Shown one piece after another: positions 1-8,395 of a stretch of DNA of 64,000 bases. Location of the stretch: NCBI RefSeq assembly GCF_030812195.1, contig NZ_JAUSSF010000002.1, positions 682,001 through 746,000 on the forward strand. Direction: 5' to 3'. The translations under genes and the position numbers were made by a program. How positions within the stretch are numbered: position 1 is the first letter of the stretch; each line of letters begins with the position of its first letter. The notes below the pieces were generated by a model, which was not told the DNA's origin, ran no database searches, and was given only the letters and a program-made list of their open reading frames with translations. The DNA is from Chryseobacterium lathyri (GTDB lineage Bacteria; Bacteroidota; Bacteroidia; Flavobacteriales; Weeksellaceae).

Positions 1-1445
1 CTTCCATTGATGAGACCATTCAGATTCTGAATCAGATCAAAGATAAATACGAAGAGCACCATAATGTAGTGTATACTCCTGAAGCAATTCTGGCGTGTGT
101 CAATTTGACATCAAGATATATTACAGACCGTTTCTTACCGGATAAAGCTATTGATGCTATGGACGAAGCAGGTTCACGTGTTTATATCAAAAACATGAAA
201 GTTCCTACCGAAATTATTGATTTCGAGAAGAAAATCGAGGATATCAAAGAAATGAAGCAGAAAGCAGTGAAAGCCCAGGATTATCTTGAGGCCAGAAAGC
301 TTAAAGATGAAGAGGAGCGCCTTCAGATGGAGCTGAATGCAGCTCAGGAGAAATGGGATAAAGATGTAAAGGAGAAAAAAGAAACCGTAACGGAAGAAAA
401 TGTAGCAGAAGTGGTTTCTATGATGAGTGGTGTTCCGGTAACGAAAGTCGGTAAAAATGAGCTTGACAAATTAGCTCAGATGGATGAAAAGCTGAACGGA
501 AAAGTAATCGGTCAGGAAGATGCCGTGAAGAAGGTTGTGAAAGCAATTCAGAGAAACAGAGCCGGCCTTAAAGATCCGAACCGCCCTATCGGTACTTTTA
601 TTTTCCTTGGTACCACCGGGGTTGGTAAAACCGAGCTTGCCAAAGTAATGGCAAGAGAGCTTTTCGAATCTGATGAATCACTGATCCGAATCGACATGAG
701 TGAATACATGGAAAAATTTGCGGTTTCAAGATTGGTTGGTGCGCCTCCGGGATACGTTGGATATGAAGAGGGCGGACAGCTGACTGAAGCCGTGAGAAGA
801 AAGCCTTATGCTGTGGTTCTTCTGGATGAGATTGAAAAAGCCCACCCTGATGTGTTCAATATTCTCTTACAGATTCTGGATGAAGGTCATGTTACAGACA
901 GTTTAGGAAGAAAAATCGACTTTAGAAATACGATCATTATCCTTACTTCAAACATCGGAACAAGGGATCTTAAAGATTTCGGAGACGGTGTAGGATTCGG
1001 AACTTCAGCCAAGAAAACAAGTACAGATTCAAGAGCAAGAAGTACGATTGAAAATGCACTTAAGAAAGCATTTGCTCCGGAATTCTTAAACAGAATTGAT
1101 GACATTGTGATCTTCAACTCTCTTGTACAGGATGATATTAAAAGAATTATTGATATCGAACTGAACAAATTATATGGCCGACTTGAAAAATTAGGCTATA
1201 AAGTTGAGTTAACTGAAGAAGCGAAAGACTTTATCTCTGAAAAAGGATGGGATAAAGACTTTGGAGCAAGACCTTTGAAACGTGCTATCCAGAAATATAT
1301 TGAAGATTTATTAGCAGAAATGCTGGTAAACAAGCAATTATCTGAAGGAGAAACAGTGATCCTGGATCTTAATGATACAAAAGATGCATTAATCGGAAAG
1401 GCTCCTAAAGCAAAAAAAACGACTGAAAAATCTTCTCAATCGTAA
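1..1445 (+). CDS. clpC: ATP-dependent Clp protease ATP-binding subunit ClpC, 3' part
   Basis: This is the C-terminal part of a Clp/Hsp100 AAA+ unfoldase; the reading frame is open from base 3, so the start lies outside the window. The visible part holds the end of the first ATPase domain, a UVR-like coiled-coil linker (EARKLKDEEERLQMEL) and the complete second ATPase domain, with Walker A GTTGVGKTE, Walker B VVLLDEIEKAHP, the pore-loop GYVGYEEGG and the C-terminal small domain. ClpC forms a hexamer that unfolds proteins and feeds them to ClpP. The UVR-type linker favours ClpC over ClpB, which has a longer middle domain. The protein ends in a Lys-rich tail. The nearest in-frame start codon, GTG at 69, is internal and not the true start. 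Confidence 0.93.
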   Translation, partial: SIDETIQILNQIKDKYEEHHNVVYTPEAILACVNLTSRYITDRFLPDKAIDAMDEAGSRVYIKNMKVPTEIIDFEKKIEDIKEMKQKAVKAQDYLEARKLKDEEERLQMELNAAQEKWDKDVKEKKETVTEENVAEVVSMMSGVPVTKVGKNELDKLAQMDEKLNGKVIGQEDAVKKVVKAIQRNRAGLKDPNRPIGTFIFLGTTGVGKTELAKVMARELFESDESLIRIDMSEYMEKFAVSRLVGAPPGYVGYEEGGQLTEAVRRKPYAVVLLDEIEKAHPDVFNILLQILDEGHVTDSLGRKIDFRNTIIILTSNIGTRDLKDFGDGVGFGTSAKKTSTDSRARSTIENALKKAFAPEFLNRIDDIVIFNSLVQDDIKRIIDIELNKLYGRLEKLGYKVELTEEAKDFISEKGWDKDFGARPLKRAIQKYIEDLLAEMLVNKQLSEGETVILDLNDTKDALIGKAPKAKKTTEKSSQS

Positions 1446-1466
1446 TTGATTAACATTATTATATTG

Positions 1467-1495
1467 AAAGCACCGGAAAATCCGGTGCTTTTTTT
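1467..1495 (+). terminator. Rho-independent terminator after clpC
   Basis: A perfect 11-bp stem (AAAGCACCGGA / TCCGGTGCTTT) with a short A-rich loop is followed by a T run. It lies about 20 bp after the clpC stop codon. Confidence 0.9.
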
Positions 1496-1549
1496 ATATG
1501 TTTGGCTAAAGCCTTTTCTATTAATAATTCGTGACGCCCTCTTTATTTT

Positions 1550-1645
1550 AACCACAGATTTCACGGATTTGCACAGATCCTGCCTAATGGCTATCGAAAT
1601 GTATGCTCTTTAAGTACTTTGTGCAAATCCGTGAAGTCTGTGATT
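1550..1645. repeat. Intergenic inverted repeat (REP/MITE-like), 25-bp arms
   Basis: The left arm (1550-1574) and right arm (1621-1645) are reverse complements with two mismatches, around a 46-bp centre. The core is CACGGATTTGCAC, and both arms carry a CACAGAYTTCACGG string. The element lies between two convergent genes. Related CAGATTTCACRRATTT-type strings occur in other gaps near 7720, 19650 and 23220, so this looks like a dispersed intergenic repeat family rather than a single hairpin. Confidence 0.7.
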
Positions 1646-1682
1646 AGAAAATATTGTAAAAACAATGCTTATAAAACAAAGA

Positions 1683-2210
1683 TTAAAGTCCTACTACGAA
1701 GCCTATACTTGGGACAAGACCGCTAGAGAAAACACTCGAATTCTCTTTCCACAACACATTATACATTACTCCAAGCTGCATAAAAGAGTTCCCTCCTATT
1801 CTCTGCATATAACCGCCACCAAGATATAGGGCTGTTTCCTGCTCATTCACTTTGTAGTCGTAAAATTTGTCTTTATAATTGATGAAATAATGTTGAAGAT
1901 TGGCTCCGACATAAAATGATCTGGCAAAGTAATAATTGGCAAAAGGCCCTACTCCGAACATCGTGGATTTATAATAATCAGAAGTCTGCCAGGAAACACT
2001 CCCCACTACTCCGCCTTCAAGATCATCAGTAATTCTGTAACCTATTCTGGGAGAAGCCTGAAGATAAAATGAACTGTTGCTGCCAAATCCCAGCCCTATT
2101 CCTCCACCGAAGGTCCAGCGGTTGGTTTCTGCGACGGGTGTGCTGGTGGTAATCTGGGAAAATATAGATCCTGAAACCATCAGCATTATGGGAATAATAA
2201 ATTTTTTCAT
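1683..2210 (-). CDS. Outer-membrane beta-barrel protein
   Basis: A 175-residue protein with a cleavable signal peptide (hydrophobic core at residues 5-16, cleavage likely after IFSQ). The rest alternates polar and aromatic residues in short strands separated by Gly/Asn turns, and it ends in a hydrophobic strand (SIGFVVGL). This is typical of small OmpA/OmpX-like barrels found as orphans in Flavobacteriia. No OmpA peptidoglycan-binding domain follows. It is transcribed alone and converges on clpC. Substrate or role cannot be told. Confidence 0.75.
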   Translation of the reverse strand: MKKFIIPIMLMVSGSIFSQITTSTPVAETNRWTFGGGIGLGFGSNSSFYLQASPRIGYRITDDLEGGVVGSVSWQTSDYYKSTMFGVGPFANYYFARSFYVGANLQHYFINYKDKFYDYKVNEQETALYLGGGYMQRIGGNSFMQLGVMYNVLWKENSSVFSSGLVPSIGFVVGL

Positions 2211-2250
2211 ATTAATATCGTTTTTATCAATGTTTAAAATTATGGTTTTT

Positions 2251-2277
2251 TTGCGAATCTTTTTAATTGTATTTTTG
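2251..2277 (+). promoter_or_regulatory. Promoter of mnmA
   Basis: A Bacteroidota -7 element TATTTTTG (2270-2277) has a TTG -33 element at 2251-2253, 16 bp upstream. The mnmA start lies 50 bp downstream. Confidence 0.5.
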
Positions 2278-2327
2278 CCGGGTCAAACTAAGGGCTCCCG
2301 TTAAGAGTTCCGTAAAATTGAAATAAA

Positions 2328-3515
2328 ATGAAAGTAGTAGTAGGATTGTCTGGAGGTGTAGACTCCAGTGTTACAGCGTATTTGCTGCAGCAGCAAGGTC
2401 ATGAAGTTGTGGCTTTGTTTATGAGAAACTGGAATGATGCTTCAGTAACGCTGGAGGATGAATGTCCGTGGATTGAAGACAGTAATGATGCCCTGATGGT
2501 TGCCCAGAAGCTGGGGATTCCTTTTCAGGTGATCGATATGAGCGAGCTTTACAAAGAGCGTATCGTTGACTATATGTTTGATGAATACCAGAAAGGAAGA
2601 ACCCCGAACCCGGATGTTCTCTGCAACAGGGAAGTCAAATTTGATGTTTTCATGAAGACGGCAATGTCTTTAGGCGCTGATAAAGTGGCTACAGGGCATT
2701 ACGCACAGGTGAATTCCACTTTTGATGAAAACGGAAAGGAAATCTTCCATCTTTTAGCCGGAAAGGATAATAATAAAGACCAGTCCTATTTCCTTTGTCA
2801 GCTGAGCCAGGATCAGCTGTCAAAAGCGCTGTTCCCTATTGGAGAGCTTACCAAGCCTCAGGTAAGGGAAATTGCCAAAGAGATCGGTCTTGTAACTGCT
2901 GACAAAAAAGATTCCCAGGGATTATGCTTTATCGGAAAGGTAAGTCTTCCCCAGTTTTTACAGCAGCAGCTGGTTCCTAAAGAAGGAGAAATCGTAGAAA
3001 TCTTCAAGGATTCCCCTTTGTTTTCGGTAGAAAAACCTCAATTTTCTTCGAAGGAAGAAGAGCTGGAATTTCTATCCAGGAAAATCAATTATAAAAAGTC
3101 CGACGGAAAAGTAATCGGAAAGCATCAAGGTGCTCAATTTTTCACGATCGGGCAAAGCCGGGGGCTTGGTATCGGCGGGCATAAAGAGAGCTGTTTTATC
3201 ATCTCCAGAGACATGGAAAACAATATTATTTTTGTGGGAGAAGGTCACAGTTCTCCGGGACTGCACAAAAAAGCATTAAAAATTAACAATTCGGAACTGC
3301 ATTGGGTTCGTGAGGATATGAGGCTTGAAAATGGAGAATCTATGGAAGTAATGGCAAGATTCAGGTACAGGCAGTCTTTACAGAAAGCGGCTCTTTATCA
3401 GTTTGAAAATGCAGCTTATATTGAATTTGAAGTGCCTCAGTCAGCGATTGCAGAAGGCCAGTTTGCAGCCTGGTATATTGGTGAGGAGCTTATTGGAAGC
3501 GGTGTTATTGCCTAA
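2328..3515 (+). CDS. mnmA: tRNA-specific 2-thiouridylase MnmA
   Basis: MnmA thiolates C2 of U34 in the wobble position of Lys, Glu and Gln tRNAs, using ATP and a persulfide sulfur. The PP-loop SGGVDSS is at residues 8-14. The two catalytic cysteines are visible: C99 (NPDVLCN) and C200 (SQGLCFIG). The fold then continues through [11 protein letters not shown] to the C-terminal beta-barrel. At 395 residues it is longer than the roughly 360-370 residues of proteobacterial enzymes, through an insert at about residues 220-255 that seems to be a lineage feature. The start ATG has an upstream promoter and no competing start nearby. It is monocistronic by spacing. Confidence 0.95.
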   Translation: MKVVVGLSGGVDSSVTAYLLQQQGHEVVALFMRNWNDASVTLEDECPWIEDSNDALMVAQKLGIPFQVIDMSELYKERIVDYMFDEYQKGRTPNPDVLCNREVKFDVFMKTAMSLGADKVATGHYAQVNSTFDENGKEIFHLLAGKDNNKDQSYFLCQLSQDQLSKALFPIGELTKPQVREIAKEIGLVTADKKDSQGLCFIGKVSLPQFLQQQLVPKEGEIVEIFKDSPLFSVEKPQFSSKEEELEFLSRKINYKKSDGKVIGKHQGAQFFTIGQSRGLGIGGHKESCFIISRDMENNIIFVGEGHSSPGLHKKALKINNSELHWVREDMRLENGESMEVMARFRYRQSLQKAALYQFENAAYIEFEVPQSAIAEGQFAAWYIGEELIGSGVIA

Positions 3516-3594
3516 AGAAAAAAAATTGAAAATTTTCTGTAACGAATTTTGGATTGTTAGACTTACTCAGTAAATAACAATAAAAAATATCACT

Positions 3595-3801
3595 ATGAAA
3601 ACGACTTCAAAAAATCAGTATGCTTTTGTCAATCTACTTTTAATCCCTGTTGTAAGTGCCGTTTTTGGGTATAATCTTTATCAGATGATTGTACATACGG
3701 AAGCTTCAAATATTGCTGCCACTCTTATTCTTGCAGTGATCACTTATGTGATGGTACGCAAATACGGCTACAAACCGACAAAGGAAGAACAAGACAATTA
3801 A
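3595..3801 (+). CDS. Small two-helix membrane protein
   Basis: A 68-residue protein with two hydrophobic segments (about residues 11-28 and 37-53) and a basic, polar C-terminus. No family was recognised. It lies 79 bp after mnmA and ends just before a terminator, so it may be co-transcribed with mnmA or have its own promoter. Codon use resembles that of its neighbours, which supports it as a real gene. Confidence 0.65.
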   Translation: MKTTSKNQYAFVNLLLIPVVSAVFGYNLYQMIVHTEASNIAATLILAVITYVMVRKYGYKPTKEEQDN

Positions 3802-3822
3802 ATTATCTTAATGATACTTATA

Positions 3823-3857
3823 AATCCCGAAGCATTTATTGTTTCGGGTTTTCTTTT
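3823..3857 (+). terminator. Terminator after small membrane protein gene
   Basis: A CCCGAA / TTCGGG stem with a loop of about 11 bases is followed by TTTTCTTTTTT. Confidence 0.75.
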
Positions 3858-3875
3858 TTATTGGTCTGTTAATTT

Positions 3876-4229
3876 TTAATACTTAATTTTATCCTTGAAT
3901 TCAGTTGATATAAAAATCATATTGACAATAATTTCCGCTACCAGAATACTGAATAAAATTCCTACCGGACGTTCTAAAATCACTCCTTTGATTAATTTGA
4001 TAACACCCAGGAGAAAAATAAAGATCATGAAGTAAAAAGTGATCTTAGAAAGATTCTCTCTGAAGAATTTTAAACAGTAAACAGAGAGATAAAACCCTAT
4101 GGTCAGGGTAAAATAGAATTTTAAAAATTCCGGTCCTCTTACAATAATGGGATTGAATGTATGGCAATATAACGCCAGTCCTGTAATACTTATGAATACC
4201 GGTATTAAGTGAATGATTATCTTTTTCAT
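3876..4229 (-). CDS. Polytopic membrane protein, unknown
   Basis: A 117-residue protein with four predicted membrane segments (about 4-22, 34-53, 62-82 and 88-108) separated by short charged loops. No family was recognised. Its start lies 12 bp downstream of the stop of the Gly/Cys-tailed membrane protein gene, so the two are probably one transcript and may act together at the membrane. Confidence 0.65.
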   Translation of the reverse strand: MKKIIIHLIPVFISITGLALYCHTFNPIIVRGPEFLKFYFTLTIGFYLSVYCLKFFRENLSKITFYFMIFIFLLGVIKLIKGVILERPVGILFSILVAEIIVNMIFISTEFKDKIKY

Positions 4230-4241
4230 AGTTCCTTTTTT

Positions 4242-4997
4242 TTAACCGCCACATCCTCCTCCGCAACCACCACAACCTCCTCCGCAGCCACTGCTACACC
4301 CACTTCCCCCTCCATCGCCGTTACAGCTGGAGCCGCCTCCATCACCACTTCCGTCTATGCTTTTGTCATCTTTCTTTTTAACGACAACATTTTCGCTGCT
4401 AGCCTGAAATGCACCGACAATATGAAAGAAAATAAAAAAGCCAATGATCGGTAATGCAACCAATGTTAATGTCCCTATAACTTCTCCCAGACAGGACGAC
4501 AGCATAAAAAGGGCAATCAATAAAGGGATAATTCTTAACCTCCTCAGCCAGATTGTCCTGACCCCGCTTTTTTCTTTTTCATGCCAGATATCCCTAGGAG
4601 CTTCCTGATGAAAAATCTCCTGATAGCTTTTCAAGGTATCTGAAAACCAGTTCCTGTGTTTTGTATTTTCATTAGAACCTCCTTTAGAAGGATGATGATG
4701 GAGTTTTCTCTTTAAAATATTCGGGCAAAAATCTTCCCAGTAATTTTGAGTATAAATTAAATGCATGTGCCATACTTTGTCTACCGTTTCGCTTGGAGAG
4801 GCTCCATCAGGAAGGATACAGCAGAGATAAACAAATTTTTTATACTCCTGAATGGCTTTTTGAGTAAAATCTAATGTCCATCGTTCTTCTTTGGCCAGTT
4901 TTTTTGAAAAAGGAAAATCAGCATCTGAAGCATCTAATGAAAAACCCTGGATCCTGTTCCAAAGGATTTCGTCTTTTAATAAGATTGTTGTTTTCAT
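4242..4997 (-). CDS. GRDP-like (DUF1399-type) membrane protein with Gly/Cys-rich tail
   Basis: A 251-residue protein when started at MKTTILLKDE; this start avoids nine upstream residues with no family-like character. The N-terminal 120 residues carry a VDKVWHMHLIYTQNYW motif like the conserved WHxH region of glycine-rich-domain-containing proteins (PF07173). Two membrane segments follow at about residues 160-195. The last 35 or so residues are almost only Gly, Cys and Ser (repeats of CGG). Gly/Cys tails of this kind are known on TIGR04222-type membrane proteins. The tail could bind metal or be a processing signal, which is inference. It is probably in operon with the four-helix protein downstream. 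Confidence 0.7.
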   Translation of the reverse strand: MKTTILLKDEILWNRIQGFSLDASDADFPFSKKLAKEERWTLDFTQKAIQEYKKFVYLCCILPDGASPSETVDKVWHMHLIYTQNYWEDFCPNILKRKLHHHPSKGGSNENTKHRNWFSDTLKSYQEIFHQEAPRDIWHEKEKSGVRTIWLRRLRIIPLLIALFMLSSCLGEVIGTLTLVALPIIGFFIFFHIVGAFQASSENVVVKKKDDKSIDGSGDGGGSSCNGDGGGSGCSSGCGGGCGGCGGGCGG

Positions 4998-5144
4998 TGT
5001 GTTAACTTTTGTTTTTCTACTCAAATATCATTTGATTTTAGAATATAAAAGTCTTTCAAAAATCTTATTTAAACGTATAAAAATCTTATATTAGTCTTAT
5101 AAATTGGAATTTATCTTGTATATTAATATTTAAGACTAAAGCTG

Positions 5145-6041
5145 ATGAAAAAGGAAGATATACTACATCTTGAGAAATTAATGAATTTTTTAAGCCTGCA
5201 TTTTTTAAAGAAAAATCATTGGGCAGATGTGACGAAAACCGAATGGTCATACATCAGCGCAGAGCTTAATGACCTGATCATCGGTGATTATTCTGAAAAA
5301 GAAATCAAAAAAGACCCAGATCTCCTGGGGTCCAATTACCTCTATGAGCATCTGATTATCAACAAACTAAAGAAATACCAGCAAAATAACAATGCAGTTC
5401 TAAGCAGGCCAAATCTTGCTAAACTAAGCCAGATCGTTAAGGTTTTAGGCTATTCCAATTACATTGATTTTATAAATTCCAATACTGAAGCATTCAATTT
5501 CAATAGCCTCAGGATTGATATGAATAATGTGAATCAGAATGCGGCTTTGCTGGACCGTTTGGTTGGCTGCTGGTATTCTTACAACAGAAACCTCCCGGAG
5601 AATCCTCTTCAGGCTCGGGAAGAGCGTATATGGCGGTCCGCTATGGAGATCTATAAGTCTGAAACCACCGGCGAATATTTCATCGAAAGAAGCGGCGGCG
5701 ACCACCATAAATATTTCGGAAAAGTGACGGCCTATTCTGATTACATATTCATTATTATGAACAGCAATACGTTCATCCGCCAGCGACATTTTATCTCAAG
5801 GATAAAAGATATTAAGGAAAAGCTCAAAAATCCAGAATATAAGCTCCATGAGGTTCATTTTATAAGTACATGTATCAGTTTTAATCAAGAGCCGATAGCC
5901 CTGTTCGAGATATTTCAGAAAGCAGACCGAAAGACATTTATTTCCGACTCTATCAGCTTTCCGATTGACAGTGATGAAATTCCCAAATCTATTATACAAC
6001 AACTTGAAGACACCGAATCTAATAGGATAGATTACAGGTAG
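5145..6041 (+). CDS. Hypothetical cytosolic protein
   Basis: A 298-residue soluble protein with no signal peptide and no membrane segment. Residues 1-110 look all-helical (LEKLMNFLSLHFLKK ... LGYSNYIDFINS). After a linker, residues 125-285 read as alternating beta strands (ITAYSDYIFIIMNS, EVHFISTCISF). This two-part design suggests a helical adaptor or N-terminal oligomerisation domain joined to a ligand- or partner-binding domain. No family was recognised. It is divergent from the Gly/Cys gene, with an AT-rich gap between, and has no close operon partner. Confidence 0.65.
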   Translation: MKKEDILHLEKLMNFLSLHFLKKNHWADVTKTEWSYISAELNDLIIGDYSEKEIKKDPDLLGSNYLYEHLIINKLKKYQQNNNAVLSRPNLAKLSQIVKVLGYSNYIDFINSNTEAFNFNSLRIDMNNVNQNAALLDRLVGCWYSYNRNLPENPLQAREERIWRSAMEIYKSETTGEYFIERSGGDHHKYFGKVTAYSDYIFIIMNSNTFIRQRHFISRIKDIKEKLKNPEYKLHEVHFISTCISFNQEPIALFEIFQKADRKTFISDSISFPIDSDEIPKSIIQQLEDTESNRIDYR

Positions 6042-6144
6042 TTACATTTCGTTTGATAGCTTGAGGATTTTAGGGTAAAGAGAATTTAAGGTTCTGGGTT
6101 TAAAATTAAAATATTCCAGTCTTGGCCTTAACCTTACTCCCAGC

Positions 6145-6165
6145 CTGATGTCTGATGTCTGATGT
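6145..6165. repeat. Short tandem repeat, 3 x 7 bp
   Basis: Three perfect CTGATGT units in a row, followed by a partial fourth. They lie between two convergent genes, about 20 bp from the stop codon of the LytTR regulator gene. Confidence 0.8.
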
Positions 6166-6187
6166 CTGAAATCTAGTATCTAATAAT

Positions 6188-6931
6188 CTACCCTACCAGC
6201 CATTCCTTAAAATCTTTTACCCTGTCACGGCTGACCGTGATCTCTTCCTGTGGCTGAAACTCCATATCAACCTTGTAATACGGTGATGTATGGATATTTT
6301 TTATATAATCTGAATTGATGATAAACTGCCTGTTTACCCGGAAAAACTTCTTTTCTTCCAGAATATCTTCCAGCTCATCCAGGGTGAAATCTGACGGATA
6401 AGCGCGTTCTCCGGTCTGAAGGTAGACAATCTTATTTTCACTGAAAAAGCAGCTTATTTCCTGTGCCTGGACTATTTTCAGATTATACCCTATTTTCACC
6501 AAAACCCTGGAAAGTGTAGATTTTTCTTTCCTGATCAGCTGTTTGATATCTTCAGAACCAGTAGTATTGCTTGCCGGGATAAATGATTTGAATTTTTCTA
6601 CTGCTCCCAAAAGGTCTTCTTCTAAAATAGGCTTTAAAAGATAATCAATGCTGTTCAGCTTAAATGCTTTCAGAGTATACTGATCAAAAGCTGTGGTATA
6701 AATGATAAAGCCTTTGGTGGGCATTTTTTCAAAAATATCGAAAGATAAGCCGTCGCCAAGAACAATATCTGAAAAGATCAGCTGCGGATGTTCATTTTCA
6801 GAAAACCAAGCAATTCCTTCTTCTACCGATTCTATTTTACCAATAATCTCTATTTCAGGGAAATTACTCAGCATTCTTTCCAGTTTCCTTAAAGCAGGTT
6901 TTTCATCTTCGATAATGACCGTCTTTATCAT
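6188..6931 (-). CDS. LytTR-family response regulator
   Basis: A 247-residue two-domain regulator. The receiver domain (1-115) has the acidic pocket E8/D9, phospho-acceptor D55 (LIFSDI), T80 and K100 (YLLKP). The LytTR DNA-binding domain covers about residues 145-247, with the typical FFRVNRQFIIN segment and C-terminal ISRDRVKDFKEWL-like strand. Such regulators bind pairs of direct repeats about one half-site length apart. It is the last gene of a same-strand run that begins with a LytS-like histidine kinase 3 kb upstream, its likely partner. Candidate binding sites are described at 10081-10112 and 13184-13215. Confidence 0.92.
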   Translation of the reverse strand: MIKTVIIEDEKPALRKLERMLSNFPEIEIIGKIESVEEGIAWFSENEHPQLIFSDIVLGDGLSFDIFEKMPTKGFIIYTTAFDQYTLKAFKLNSIDYLLKPILEEDLLGAVEKFKSFIPASNTTGSEDIKQLIRKEKSTLSRVLVKIGYNLKIVQAQEISCFFSENKIVYLQTGERAYPSDFTLDELEDILEEKKFFRVNRQFIINSDYIKNIHTSPYYKVDMEFQPQEEITVSRDRVKDFKEWLVG

Positions 6932-6989
6932 TGAGTTATGGTTTTTTAATAAAGAATAAAATTAGAGAAAAAAATACAGTTTAAAAATT

Positions 6990-7256
6990 CTATGCTCTTT
7001 TGCTTTTCCTCATCTCTTTTTCTATGATATCCCCTTCCCATTCTGTATCTAAAAGGAACAGCTTTACAGCTTTTACAGTCAAAACAATGCCCCATATAAC
7101 CAGAATAACAGATCCGTTGAATAAAGAAAAATCAATTTTTCCTTTTTCAAAAACATCATCAAAAAATATAATTCCGGCTACGATCCCAAACCAAAGAAGG
7201 CTTTTGTAAAATTTCTTTAGTTGGGTGACTCTTTCGTATGCACTATCGTAATCCAT
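6990..7256 (-). CDS. 2TM domain-containing protein
   Basis: An 88-residue protein with the 2TM layout (PF13239-like): N-terminal YERVTQLKKFYKSLLWF, two membrane helices (about 22-38 and 47-68), then the charged tail DTEWEGDIIEKEMRK. It is the most diverged of the four copies in this locus. It lies 59 bp upstream of the LytTR regulator gene and 23 bp after another 2TM gene, so it is probably co-transcribed. 2TM domains in Flavobacteriia accompany LytS/LytT-type systems. Their biochemical role is unknown to me. Confidence 0.8.
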   Translation of the reverse strand: MDYDSAYERVTQLKKFYKSLLWFGIVAGIIFFDDVFEKGKIDFSLFNGSVILVIWGIVLTVKAVKLFLLDTEWEGDIIEKEMRKSKRA

Positions 7257-7279
7257 GATCGTTAAATTTTCTGGTTAAA

Positions 7280-7576
7280 TTATAATGTTTTTATGTTCTT
7301 CGCGTCCTGATCCATCAATTCTTTGATCTTTTTTTCTTCCCATTCTTTTCCGATTCCGAAAACGTTCACTGCATGTGCTAAAATTCCGATTCCCCATCCC
7401 AACATTGGCCAGTAGAACCATAAATGCTCTGGAGATGTAAGCAAATTCAATACGAGCAGGAAAGGAATAACCAAACAGTATGAAGTAAGATTTCCGTAGA
7501 ATCCTTTCAGTTCTTTTACTCTTTTTACTGCTTTTTCATAAGCCAGTGTTTCTTTTGTATAACCTAATGTTTCCAT
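7280..7576 (-). CDS. 2TM domain-containing protein
   Basis: A 98-residue protein starting at METLGYTKET. An in-frame ATG 14 codons upstream is rejected because a TATCTTTG promoter element lies exactly there. Layout: AYEKAVKRVKELKGFYGNLTSY, two hydrophobic helices (PFLLVLNLLTSPEHLWFYW and GIGILAHAVNVF), then GKEWEEKKIKELMDQ. It is nearly the same sequence as the 2TM domain fused to the histidine kinase upstream, including WPMLGWGIG versus FPMLGWGIG, so it arose by recent duplication within the locus. Confidence 0.85.
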   Translation of the reverse strand: METLGYTKETLAYEKAVKRVKELKGFYGNLTSYCLVIPFLLVLNLLTSPEHLWFYWPMLGWGIGILAHAVNVFGIGKEWEEKKIKELMDQDAKNIKTL

Positions 7577-7615
7577 AATCTTTATTTTAAAAGGTAAATT
7601 TGTTTTTTGTTGAAT

Positions 7616-7647
7616 CAAAGATAGGTCAGAAATAGAATTCCGATCAA
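7616..7647 (-). promoter_or_regulatory. Promoter upstream of 2TM gene
   Basis: Minus-strand TATCTTTG at 7623-7616, with a TTG at 7647-7645 about 21 bp upstream. It would give a leader of about 35 nt before the METLGY start, and it lies in the 185-bp gap after the methyltransferase-like gene. The downstream half of the locus may therefore be transcribed separately. Confidence 0.5.
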
Positions 7648-7761
7648 TTTTATATGACTGAACCGTAGAATATGCTTTCTGAATCGTAAAAAGGTTAGCT
7701 TAGCTGTAAGTTCCCGCATCCTACAGATTTTACAGATGATTATATTTAATGAAAAGGAGGA

Positions 7762-8331
7762 TCAGTAAATAAAAGGGATGAGCTTTTTGGTCTTTTTCCG
7801 GTATTCTATATATTCCTCTCCGAACTGTTCTATCAGAGCCTGCTCTTCAATTTTGATACGGTAAGTGAAAGCTATAAATGGCGGCAGGAAAGCCAGAACC
7901 AATGAAGCCCAGTTATTAAGATAAAGACCTAATCCTAAAGAAGTTAAAAGAGAAAATGCATACGACGGATGTCTCAGGTATTTATAGAAACCTTCTTTTT
8001 TAATTTTATGATCTTGCTTTATAGTCACATCCACTGTAAAGTATCTCCCTAAGGATCTGATAATTATAAATCTGAATATAATTCCTAGGAGAATAAATGC
8101 TTCCCCTGCATATAAAACCCAGACTCCTTCAGTGATTGGAAATTCTGTCATATAAGATACTGTCACTGAAGCTGCAATGGAAAATGGAATAGCCATCCAT
8201 AAGATATTCAGTGTAGATTTATCTTTGTCTTTCTTGTCTTCTTTGCCGGATTTCAAAATGTTTTTATAAAGAATCTCCGTAAGAAACCAGGCAACCATTG
8301 AAATCGTAAACAAAACTTGTAGTACATGCAT
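7762..8331 (-). CDS. Isoprenylcysteine carboxyl methyltransferase-like membrane protein
   Basis: A 189-residue integral membrane protein with about five hydrophobic segments. The C-terminal half has the ICMT/PEMT-like signature: RSLGRYFTVDVTI, then KKEGFYKYLRHPSYA, and the EEQALIEQFGEEYIEYRKKT end. In this family the RHPxY and EE elements bind S-adenosylmethionine and the methyl acceptor. Bacteria lack prenylated CAAX proteins, so the substrate is unknown; lipids or isoprenoid compounds are possible. It sits inside the two-component/2TM cluster. Its 5' leader carries a tandem hexamer repeat 8 bp before the start codon. Confidence 0.8.
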   Translation of the reverse strand: MHVLQVLFTISMVAWFLTEILYKNILKSGKEDKKDKDKSTLNILWMAIPFSIAASVTVSYMTEFPITEGVWVLYAGEAFILLGIIFRFIIIRSLGRYFTVDVTIKQDHKIKKEGFYKYLRHPSYAFSLLTSLGLGLYLNNWASLVLAFLPPFIAFTYRIKIEEQALIEQFGEEYIEYRKKTKKLIPFIY

Positions 8332-8338
8332 ATTTCCA

Positions 8339-8371
8339 GATTAAGATTAAGATTAAGATTAAGATTAAGAT
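8339..8371. repeat. Hexanucleotide tandem repeat in 5' leader
   Basis: About five uninterrupted copies of GATTAA (minus strand TTAATC) begin 8 bp upstream of the start codon of the ICMT-like gene. Copy-number change would shift the distance between the start codon and upstream signals. Confidence 0.85.
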
Positions 8372-8395
8372 GAAAAGTAAATTTAAACTTCACTT

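Noticed and set aside
4209..4454. Plus-strand Ser/Thr/Ala-rich reading frame
   Set aside because: It is the antisense of the Gly/Cys tail; the composition comes from repeated GGC/TGC-type codons on the real strand.
6145..6165. Phase-variable repeat like the hexamer
   Set aside because: It lies between convergent stop codons, so copy-number change would not alter a start or promoter that I can see.
8339..8371. CRISPR-like repeat
   Set aside because: The units are only 6 bp and directly adjacent, with no spacers; it is a simple tandem repeat.
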